The notes beneath the pieces were generated by a model, which had not been told where the DNA came from, searched no databases, and saw nothing but the letters and a program-made list of their open reading frames with translations. Positions 45,281 to 55,516 of a stretch of DNA of 64,000 nt are shown one piece after another. This DNA comes from Aphrocallistes beatrix (lineage: Eukaryota > Porifera > Hexactinellida > Sceptrulophora > Aphrocallistidae). Positions within the stretch are counted from its first letter, which is position 1; every line of letters begins with the position of its first letter. The stretch spans positions 2,395,674 through 2,459,673 of the forward strand of contig OY725501.1 of the NCBI GenBank assembly GCA_963281255.1. Reading direction: 5' to 3'. A program made the position numbers and the translations under genes.

Positions 45281-45675
45281 CAGTTAACTCCCCTTAATAG
45301 GGTCACTGTTAATCAATGTACTATGTACTTTGCTAACTAATTTCCGATAAAGTCATTTTGGGCGGGGATCTTAGAAATGCGGGGCCCAAGCTATAAATAG
45401 AATGGACCCCATGTCATTGGCGGGTTTAATCGGGCCATTTTTGGCAGGACCAGAATAGCTCTCATACATAGAAGCTAATACAAAATATTTTCGATTAATA
45501 GGGAAATTTGATGATTTTTCGAGGGATATCGATTTAACAGTTAGACAGACATATTTAGAGATGTTATCTCCCTTATAATTAATCAACGTGAGCCCAGGCG
45601 CCCAAAGAGCGCTTCCGGTAGACACAATGTCTGCCAGCCGCAGAGCGCAAGCAAGCGAAGCGCGCTTGTAACCAT
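45281..45675. repeat. Repeat fragments between NHL and actin copy 2
   Basis: About 45281-45330 is the left part of a pogo-like MITE related to 2279-2461 (CTTAATAGGGTCACTGTT, then GCAGGACCAGAATAGCTCTC near 45450). About 45500-45675 is the inverted GC-rich half of the hairpin-rich repeat, ending AAGCGAAGCGCGCTTGT. Confidence 0.7.
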
Positions 45676-45885
45676 AAAAATACGAAATCACTGTATTTAG
45701 ATATGCTACGTAGCTATTTAATTATTAATGAATCAAATCTATGCGTGTTGTGTTAATACAAGTAATATTCAAGCGAACAAAATTTGTCGAATTCATTGCG
45801 TGATAGCTTTTACTCTAGATGCGTACCCTGAGTTAATTAAGGACGAGCTATATTTTTATTGAGTTTGTAGCATACAGCCGTGAGG

Positions 45886-47013
45886 ATGGCAGAAGAAGAA
45901 GAAGAGTATAGAACCGTAGTAATTGACAACGGATCTGGTACAATCAAAGCAGGGTTCGCCGGAGACTTCACTCCCCACACTGTCTTCCCGTCAATCGTAG
46001 GGAGATCACGCATGCCCCATGTCATGGTCGGTTTGAATATGAAGGATTCATATATTGGGAAAGAAGCTAAAGCGAAACGCGGATTCCTCTGCCTGAGGTA
46101 TCCAGTCGAATTCGGAATAGTAACCGGGTGGGATGACATGGAGAAGCTATGGCATCATACATTCTACAACGAACTGCGTGTAGCACCTGAAGAGCACTGT
46201 GTGCTACTCACAGAACCACCTCTCAATCCTAGAGCCAATCGGGAGAAGACAACACAAATAATGTTCGAGACTTTCAACACTCCCTCTCTCTACCTCGCAC
46301 TCACCTCAGAACTGGCTGCCTTCGCATGCGGTAGAACCACTGGGCTGGTGATCGACTCAGGAGAAGGAGTCACTCACACTGTTCCTGTTTTCAAGGGACA
46401 TGCCATCAGACAGGCTGTACTACGGATGGACATAGCTGGACGTGATTTGACTGATTATATGACTAGAATCTTATGTGAACGCGGTTACTCCTTCTGCACA
46501 TCAGCTGAGCGAGAAATAGTCCATGACATGAAAGAGAAGTTAGGTTATGTCGCTCTTGATTATGAGACTGAGATGGGTAAGGAGCAAGAAGTGGAGAGGG
46601 ACTACGAGCTGGCTGATGCAGGAAGTGTGCTCACGATAGGCAATGAGAGGTTCCGCTGTTCTGAACCTCTTTTCAACCCACCGCTGATCGGACTGAGTGC
46701 TGCGGGCATACAAGACCTCGTGTACAACTCCATAATGAAGTGTGACTGTGACATCCGTAATAATCTGTACGCAAACATAATCCTGTCAGGTGGCAGCACT
46801 CTGTTCCCTGGCATGGGAGAGCGCATTCAGAGAGAGATCTCTAAGCTAGCTCCACCCAACGCTAAAGTCAATGTACTCTCAGATCCTGAGAGGAGATACA
46901 GTAGTTGGAAAGGAGGGTCTGTTCTAGCCTCCATGGACCAGTTCGAGAGAATGTGTGTATCTAAGGAAGAATATGACGAGTATGGACCGAGTATCATAAA
47001 GAGATGTTTTTAA
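45886..47013 (+). CDS. Divergent actin, copy 2
   Basis: 375 residues, intronless, a direct-repeat paralogue of 34927-36054 with about 11 residue differences (for example SLY/SLC, NNLY/NNLC, FNPP/FNPS, KEKL/KDKL). At several of these sites copy 2 keeps the residue found in ordinary actin (Y, E, N), so copy 1 has drifted further. It shares the unusual Phe, Thr and Glu at the positions equivalent to actin His73, Gln137 and Asp157. The ATG at 45886 is the first in frame after an upstream TAG. Homology to copy 1 extends about 170 bases upstream and 75 downstream. Confidence 0.9.
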   Translation: MAEEEEEYRTVVIDNGSGTIKAGFAGDFTPHTVFPSIVGRSRMPHVMVGLNMKDSYIGKEAKAKRGFLCLRYPVEFGIVTGWDDMEKLWHHTFYNELRVAPEEHCVLLTEPPLNPRANREKTTQIMFETFNTPSLYLALTSELAAFACGRTTGLVIDSGEGVTHTVPVFKGHAIRQAVLRMDIAGRDLTDYMTRILCERGYSFCTSAEREIVHDMKEKLGYVALDYETEMGKEQEVERDYELADAGSVLTIGNERFRCSEPLFNPPLIGLSAAGIQDLVYNSIMKCDCDIRNNLYANIILSGGSTLFPGMGERIQREISKLAPPNAKVNVLSDPERRYSSWKGGSVLASMDQFERMCVSKEEYDEYGPSIIKRCF

Positions 47014-47233
47014 GCTGATGCAACTTTGCATAATTATGCGAGGAATAATATTATCAACGATGTTGAATTTAGCAAATATATATGTACGTATATAAATTCA
47101 TATAATGATAGCATATTTATTATTATGAATTGAATTGGTACATAAGTACAGACTAGAACAGAGTATGAATGAATAGTAGTTTATTTCATATATTATGATG
47201 ATATTACTATATATATTAGATATTAGATAAAAA

Positions 47234-50200
47234 TTAAGAAGTGAAATTACTCTGCCGTGTAGCTGACGTCACGCGGTTATAGACACTACGAAACCTTCCG
47301 ACGATGGCATCACGGATATCCTTCCGAATAAGGACAACAAATACTAGCACAAATAATCCCTGGAAACTTCCCAGTATGGTGAACACCCAAGCGAACGGAG
47401 AGACTGGGTCTAGTGTCAGCAGTCCGAGTATCCACAGGAAGCCTAGAGTGGGAGTCAGCACGACAAACAGCCTCAGGAGACTGAGGGAGACTTTACGAGA
47501 TTGTTCTAATTTCCCGTAACTTCTTTGCTTGCAATACACTGATATAGCTTTGCTGCAAACGAATATGAACAGAGCAATATTGAATAGAATGACACAAGCG
47601 ATGGGCACGATGACCACGAGGTTGTGTCTGTGTGTGTAGTGTCCATCCGTTGATTGGACCCAGCAGTATCCGGGGGACCTGTGTGTGCTGTTTACTGCCA
47701 GCTGAGTCGGGGTGTGGAACGAGTTGTACAGTGGATACGTGTAGGCGGCTACGTAGATTGCAGGGACGAACCAGCACGAGAATAGAGATAGCAGTGCATA
47801 CCTGTAAGTGAACTGATGAAAAGGCCACTGCATTAGAATGAATATGAGGGTGCCCTCTGCTAGCATCCAAGTGAACACGCACAATACAAAGTACTGTAAC
47901 AGACCAGAGGCGACTTTACATGGGACATAGTCCCCGAAATCGTCACGATAAGGTAGCTCTAACCCGGCTGAAAATAGTATAAATAGGAAGAGAAGTGCTA
48001 GAATTAAATTGAAGTGTGTATAATGGTGAGCTTGCTTCAGCAAGTCGTGTGCAAATGCTAAGTAGAGGAATATGCAGAGAGATAAACAGATAATAGACAA
48101 ACCGACTCCTATATAGGAGACAATGGTGATAGCAGATTCTTGATTTTCAAGCCCGTTTATGGCTGCGAGGACTGCGAACGAAGTCAAATGCTGAGACAGA
48201 CACTGAACCTGTGATTCAGAGATCAGGTTGTCCTCGACTCCTCTGTCCAACCAAGTGGAGTGACCCGCCTCATCGATATTCCGCTGAGGAACATTTAAGA
48301 ATACACAAGATAACTTCCTGTAGCTACTGCTTGTGCCCATCATCCTGATAGGAGCTAATATTTTAATTGGTTCACCATTGAACGTGGACACTTTCGAATC
48401 ACCCCTTAGGACTTGAGCAGAAATGAGAGGACTGATGATTCTGAAATCATTGAAGTGTCTAAATGGAATCATCCCAAGAGATATCAGGTGGGAGTATCTG
48501 AAGAGGACTGTGCCTATATTTCTCTTCACGAAGAAAACGATCCCGATATCTCCTGTTTGCATCTCCTCAGTGGGTATGGTTATTTCCACTGTGTTTTTCT
48601 GGCCATCCTCTCCTTCAAATGGGAGGTTCTCAGCCTCCAAAGAGATCGGGTTCCGAGAGAAATCCCCCCTTCCAAGGGACATGGTCTGGAAGTGGAGGTT
48701 AGAGAAGTCATAACGGATGCTCTGGTTCTGCAAGAGGAAGTTAGCTCCGAGTGTATCTGCGATTGCAATGAGATCCTCCGCTACGGGGGACTGGGACTCA
48801 GTTTGATTCAGAACGTCTACCACATCACTATCAATCAGCTGATTGATCACAGTGAGCGTGTCATTCAGTACGGTCACTCGTTCTGTCTGGTCGCTACCTT
48901 CAGTCTTATTCACATTGTCGCTGAGCACATTCACAGCTATGTCAAAGTCTCCTGAGTAGACGGGCTTCTCCCGCTCGATTAGCGTAGACAACCTCCGCAG
49001 AGCGTCCGTAGTGTTAGAGTCCCTGAGATTAGCATAGGACGCAGAAGTACAGTTGAAAGTGTTGATCATGGAAGACCACCGGTCAGCTCCCTCACAATAG
49101 CGCGTGGCCTGCTGGCCCGACTCCCCACATCCCACCGTTGCAGTGGTCCCGTTGAGCGTGCAGGGCCAGGTCAGGTTGAAGGTTGGGTCCATTTCAGATG
49201 GACATATCTGCTGACAAGCATCTCCTATCAAGTCTCCGTTACAATCTTCTTGTGTGGGGTTGTGCTCCATGCAATTGTCCCCGGTGCAGCGTGGGCCTGA
49301 ACAGGGTAGGTCTACCATGGGGAAGCTGTCCTCGTCTGAGTCTGGGCTGCAGTATACTCCGTCCCCAGCGAACATCTGACTGCAATCGCACCCGGAGACT
49401 AAATACAAACAATCTTAATCAAGCCCTAACTTGTCTTCTAAATATTTACATACGAGTGTGCATTGTTTTAAAAAATTGAAACAGCAATACTCAATGCTAA
49501 CTTGCTAAGGACTTTGTCCCGCTAGCCCTTGGGTCATAGCGTCGTACATTTAGTGTCGGTCGGTCGGCCACCCAGTCACTATAGCTCTGGCCCAGTGGGT
49601 CATACTACCCGATTGGCTGTGACCACAACCCGGTGAGCGTAGTTCCACTTAGAGTAATCAAAACGCAGGTTATACGGAATCAATATTTCTTGTTGTTCCG
49701 GGTAAGATCGGGCATTCCGGCAAGGCCGTCTGGTCGTTACCGGGTGACCGGGACCGGGGGTTACGATTTTGGATCATTGTTAATATCATGAAGCCTACTC
49801 GATTACACGAATGGAATTTATTGGTAGGAAATAGTCGGATTATTAGACCAGGGTTCCTAACTCCTATCCAGGAATGGTGCTGCAGGATCCTGAATGGCCT
49901 GTGCTATGGAGATATGAGATTGGGGGCTTGCCCAGCATTAAACAATGTGCTACCTGTACAATTGCAGGCTTGTTCAGTACAAATGAACACTCTCGAATCC
50001 TCCACTGCAGTCTGGCACTGACAGAACGAGGTGTTCTGTCTAACCTCGCTAGTCCAGTGCTGAGAGTAGCAGTTAGGATCGATTAGTCCCTCAGGTAGAG
50101 GTGAGAAACTCCCCATCCCATTCGAGCTTATCAGAAAAGTCTCCGTGTAGTTTCCCGCCCCACCGAGTGAGACGGAGGAAGACAGTGCCGTCCTGAGGGT

Positions 50201-52560
50201 GTCTAGCGAGGAGTCGGGACAGAGGGAGCCCAGAATGCTAGAGAAGTAATGCGGTACAGAGAGGAACAGCACCAACTTCGTAACCTATAGCATCAGTATA
50301 GAGATGAGAGGGAATAGAGTGGAGCTCAAGGACAGCAGTAGCTAAAACTTACGCTAGTTGGTTCTACAATGAAATAGCATTCAGATTTCACATCACTCCA
50401 TTTCCCGTCGATATCACAATATCTGCTCAGGTTTAGTGCACTTCCCCCGCCTGGAAGGAGATCCGAGCATTTTAGTTTCGCCATATTTCCAAGTGGGGTT
50501 ACACCCCACAACACTCCAAATTGAAAGTCAGCTTGGCAGTACAGGTCGCGAGGAAATGTAATGGAAAAATTTTGTGTTGTGGAGCCGAAAATATGATTTT
50601 CAATCCTGATCATATAATCTCCTTCGAAAAATGAGGACAGAGGGAAGTTTATTTTGATAACGTAATACGAGAAAGAGAACCAGTAGATGGAGGGAAGAAT
50701 GGAGCAGTTCAGGTCATAGGGGACACTGGTCAATATGTTGATGTCAGGGTGCGACTGGAAGAAACTACTTATGTTCAAGTGGCTGCAAATGGACTGACAC
50801 TCTCCTGACACATCCCAGCCTAGCACGAATAACTCATTAGCGCTAGTATCCAGCCACTGAGAGAAGATGGGACTCCCAGAACTGAGAAAAGCGATAACAA
50901 AGTTCCTCTCCTTTGTCTCCATGGTAACATGATGGAAGCGACAGCGGAAAAATGTGAAATTATGTATTTCTGTTACAATCATAAAATTAGAATTTATTAA
51001 AGTGGTACAATTTCTCCATCCGTTCCCACACACTTGGATGTCCCCCATGCTATAGCCTGACTCGGAGATGGAACAAACCACTCGACTTGGAAAGCTGTGT
51101 ACAGGCAGTACTAAGGAAGAGCTGTCTCCACCCACTACGACTGTCAGATTGTAAGTGTCTTCTGGGAAGGTGGGGATGCAAAAGAGTTTCGTATCGATAC
51201 ACTGGTCCGGTGGGAACCCCTCTATGCTCGTACAAGTGCAGCTGTAGGACCCTATCGTATTATTGCACGTTTGTGCACATATGTCAACACTACGATTGCA
51301 TTCATCTATATCGAAACAGTCAATCAAATTATCGCCTACCAATTCAAACCCGATAGGACACTGGCAATAGAAACTAGCCTCAGTGTTCACACAGTCGCAG
51401 TTTATCGAAGAATCGAAGCACTCCTGTCTATCTCCCGGACAGGCTGCGTAGAGTTCTGAGGAAACGATCAGCTGAGAGCTGCCCGGGGGATAGGCACACA
51501 CAGCTGCTCCAAAGTTGACCCCGTATAAAGAACTGACCGTAGAGGTCCATGCCAAGTCGCAGATACAGAGGAATTGATTTCCGGTCACAATGAGGTCTCT
51601 TAACCTCGGGCACTGTTCGAAAGCAGTGTTTGGTAGGGAAGTGAGGGAATTGTTCTGAATCTGGATTGTCTCAAGCAAGGGCATATTAGTGAACTGAAAA
51701 CTGTGAATAAGGTTGATATTATTGTAATCAAGTTCAATTCGTTTTAAGGTCAAAAGGTGTGAAAATGTATTATTCTCCAGGCTGTCAATTGAATTTCCAT
51801 TCAACACAAGTTGTTCAATCTGACTGAGATTGCGAAACATGTCACCTTCAAGGCGGTTGATGTTATTGAGACTTAGCACAATCCCTGTCAGATCTGGGAA
51901 CGGTTCCCAGAATCCGACCAGTGTGCTACCATCCATCAAAATGCTCTGTAACTTAATAGCTGTGATGCGTGGAAAAGCGCGTGCAAAGTTGTGGAGACTC
52001 GCCTCATCGAAACAGCCGATGACGTTCAGATAGCTGAGCGCAGTGTAAGCAGTGCCGCTAGAGGCTAACACGATTCTATTCCTGATGTTGGTGCATTCAG
52101 TTTCTTGGAAGGAAACCACAGAGAACTGAGTGAAATGGTACCCAGACAGGTCGATAGGGACTGTGTACTGTGGGGTTCCTGGGAGGGGGTACACAGCTAG
52201 GGTTAGCTGGTCTATGCCAGCCATCAAACACCGATCCATTACATCCGTCGATGTGGTCTCACTGGTTAACATGAACTCGCATCTTATTGACAAACTCGTG
52301 TATTCGCAGATGTCTCCACAAGAGGTACAAGTAGAATTGTTAGGGTAGAGGACACTAGAGTTCTGACACGCACAGTGAAAAGAACCATTAGTATTAACAC
52401 ATGTTTGATCACACCCTCCGTTGTCAAGCAGACATTCGTCAATATCTATACAAGTCGTGTTCACAGCTGTATATCCGGTTGGACAGGAGGGGAGTAGGGC
52501 GACTATAACGATTGCATGCACTAGAGAGAGGACTGTGAAGACCGTGATTCTCTGCATCAT
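47234..52560 (-). CDS. Adhesion GPCR with EGF and LRR ectodomain
   Basis: Three exons on minus: 50353-52560, 49954-50284 and 47234-49398, phases compatible, about 1567 residues. Exon 1: signal peptide (1-25), Ca-binding-type EGF (DIDEC, 37-65), leucine-rich repeats (about 222-330), LRR C-cap (327-374), EGF modules (381-454) and many N-glycosylation sites. Exon 2 plus the start of exon 3: Cys-rich CNC/CDC segment. Exon 3: hormone-receptor-like cysteine motif (about residues 81-120 of its frame), GAIN-like region, GPS with CVFLN...QCLSQHLTSFAVL (366-414), and a seven-helix domain (about 426-697) with short tail. The family autoproteolyses at HL|T and couples to G proteins. The GPS lacks part of the usual tryptophan/cysteine pattern but keeps HLT. 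Confidence 0.9.
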
Positions 52561-53254
52561 CGTCCTCTGGGTAAAGTCAGGGCGGTGGTGCTAATAGGCC
52601 ATGAAAAATAATGCCCTATTTAATAGTGGATATTTAGCAAAATTTATCTCCATGTTTTCACACCTCAGAGCATATTTACCCGTACACAATATTGTACGAT
52701 GTACGCGCACTAGGAGAGTAATTGGATGTGTTGCATTACAAGCAAGGTTGAAACCTTTTTCTGATGAGAGATTTGGTTGAGTAACCGAATATCAGTTTTG
52801 AGTATTCGATTCGAAACAAAATATAATTAGTATGTGTTGGTGGGCGGGAGGGAGAGGGGCTATAAGTATCTTGTTATTTAGACACTTCTACAGGTAAATC
52901 ACCAAAGCAAAGTAGCATATTATACAATTAGAAGATAGTGCGAATCTACGCTAGAACAAGAGTGTACTACAAAGTGGTCTGGGAGATGTGTGAATTTTGT
53001 AATATTAAAACAAAACATGCTAACAGTGATAATAAGAATAGGAATACTGGTAATAATAGCACAAGTCACAAGATACATTAGATGTTTAATGGATAAAAGC
53101 AATAATCAGCAGAACAAGTGTCCATTCTGATTGATATTGGTATAAGTTCACATAACACCATACGGACACCACTCTTACCCCCAAATACAAACTCGACGAT
53201 ACAATACAATATTATGATTAGTTATCCCAAGCAGTTGTGTATTAGTTTGTAATG
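52561..53254. other. Intergenic, no gene seen
   Basis: The presumed 5' flank of the adhesion GPCR and 3' flank of the ATG8 gene. AT-rich, with no recognised repeat or frame. Confidence 0.55.
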
Positions 53255-54123
53255 TTATAATCCAAACGTGTTCTCTCCGCTGTAAGCTATGTACAAGAAT
53301 CCGTCTTCATCCTTGTTGTCCTCGTAAATCTGACCCATTGGAGCGCTAGAGAGAGGGGTTAGTAAATATCAGAAAACAGAAAACGTTATAAAAGAATCTG
53401 AACGTTGCTTGCTGCTACGTAGATACGTACCTTGTTGTGGGTAGGACTTTGTTGACGAATAAGAACATGGCTTTCTCAGGGGGCAGCTGGATTCTCCGGC
53501 GGATGATATACATGAACTGTGCGACTAGAGAGAAATATTATTTATTACGGTCTAGTGATCCAGCGAGATGTGGCTGCAGTACCGCTAGGGATATCAGAGT
53601 TGTATGGTAATATCAGAGTCTCGTGAGAAATAAATAATAATTACGTTACTCAAGTAACTCTAGCGACAATGTCGCTCGCCTAAAAAGTAACTCCTCTAAC
53701 AAAATTGTGCATATTTGGCTATAGATCAGAGGAATGTAGGACCGCTTACCACTGAGGTCAGATGGAACTAAGAATTTCTTCTTGTCAATGTCTGGGATGG
53801 AAGACTTAGGGACTTTCTCCACAATGACCTAGGAATTGTAAGAAACCTGTCATAACTGATCAGAAATTGAACAATTACCTCATGTATACGTATTGTAGTA
53901 TTAGGAATTCTGTGTGATCGAGTAGTCATGATTGTAGCAAACTTACTGGGATTCTATCATTGTACTTCATCAGAATCTTAGCGGACTCCTTACATCTCGC
54001 TTCTAGAGTGGAATAAGGAAATAAAAGCGTGCATGAATCATATAAGAATGGCTAGTACGCAGTCAGGTAGGACGAGGACTCACCGAATGTATATGTCTCC
54101 TTGAATTCCCATTTCATAGACAT
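53255..54123 (-). CDS. GABARAPL2: ATG8-family protein, GATE-16/GABARAPL2 type
   Basis: Five short exons on minus: 54084-54123 (ATG at 54123), 53947-54002, 53750-53828, 53431-53524 and 53255-53345. All GT/AG with matching phases, giving exactly 119 codons plus stop. The protein starts [20 protein letters not shown], carries [38 protein letters not shown] and [19 protein letters not shown]. It is close to GATE-16 along its whole length, with Gly118 followed by one residue, as expected for ATG4 cleavage and lipid conjugation. Family role: autophagosome expansion and intra-Golgi trafficking. Confidence 0.95.
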
Positions 54124-55516
54124 CTTGTAATCCGAAATAAAACTGTTTGAATATTGCTAAGAAACAACTAGATTGTAGAGATACAGTTGTTTAGGTATAA
54201 ACCATGCAGTTATAAGAGTATTTAGCCTAGCTGAAAGAGCCTATAAAAAGTACATGGTAGATTTGGATATTAGGTAATCAATATAAGTGATGCTTGTTCT
54301 AAAAATAGGGCAATCAACCACTGATTGGTGGGAGTTCAGGTGCGTAGAGAAAATGCCAGACTATTGGACAATTCAGAAAGGTTTTTACAGACTTACAAAG
54401 TTTGCTTTATAATATGCCTTCGGTGCACATACTTTATATGTAACATTGTAACACAAAAGAATCATGACGATTACCCACCACCCGTGATATCTTTTCTGAT
54501 GACAAAAGAAATGTGACCTAATATCACAAAGGTATCTATACAGTATTATTGGAAAGGATTGTGATTTCATTCAAAATAAAATTAGTAGCAATATTAGGTT
54601 GAGTACAGATCGACACAGTTGGTTGGAATATACGTAAAGAAAAATTAACTAAATGACCTACGCATTTACACTACAAGTTCCATTTTGTCATTTCCTTAAA
54701 ATACAAACAGCAATATTAGAACATGTCATGGATGTAGATAGGGCATGAAAGATGTAGATAGGGCATGAAAGAAAGAATTATTAGACAAAAATTGTCCAGG
54801 TTTGGGTAAGAATATTATAGAAAACTGTGGTTGATATTTGGTGGGGATACCCAATATAAATAACTACATATAATAATTCTAACCGTATCAGTGGGATCAA
54901 TGCATTCAGTTGAAACCATTAGATGCAATCCATAGGACTCAATCTCACATTCAATTAGGTTGGGTAGCAGGAAACGGGAAAGCTGAATCTGTCCTACGCC
55001 TGAGTTCAGAATCTGGAATGGGAATCTGTGGGTATTTCCATGGGTTCCTGTGGGTTTTCTTGGGCTTTTCTGTGGGTTTTTGTGGGTATTCCCACTGATA
55101 TCCTGTGGGAATGGGTTTTGAAATGCTATTCCCACGGCAACCCTGACAGATTCCAAACTCAGGCGTAGGACAGATTCCGAACAGTTTGGTCGTAGGACAG
55201 ATTCCGGTAATATCGTTGTACAGAATCAGGCGACTCCAGGAAACCGCAACCGAATACCGAATATTAATTCGGCGATGATCAAATATGAAAAGTTGAAAAT
55301 AACTTTAAGCTGATTTTCAGCGTCCAGTCTGCAAAATGTAACCCTTAAGCTGAGCTAGTTAATGGGGAACATGATAATAGTTATATTTAATGGTAGAATT
55401 ATAACCATAGAAGAGATAAAAAGTGATGTATTAAACACAAGCATATACAATATAGTATATAGTATATACACTGAAGCTGATACAAATCTAAATTGGTATA
55501 GAGTGTCTATTTCGTG
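54124..55516. repeat. Intergenic with degenerate MITE
   Basis: About 55010-55150 holds TGTGGGTATTCCCA-type tandem words and the end GTTGCCGTGGGAATA (reversed), flanked by paired copies of CTGAGTTC/CCTACGCCTGA-type sequence in opposite orientation (about 54975-55015 and 55148-55215). A direct duplication GATGTAGATAGGGCATGAAA occurs at about 54730-54770. No gene seen. Confidence 0.5.

Noticed and set aside
48413-48955. 180-codon plus-strand ORF
   Set aside because: Antisense shadow of adhesion GPCR exon 3, whose seven-helix and GPS motifs are unmistakable on the minus strand.
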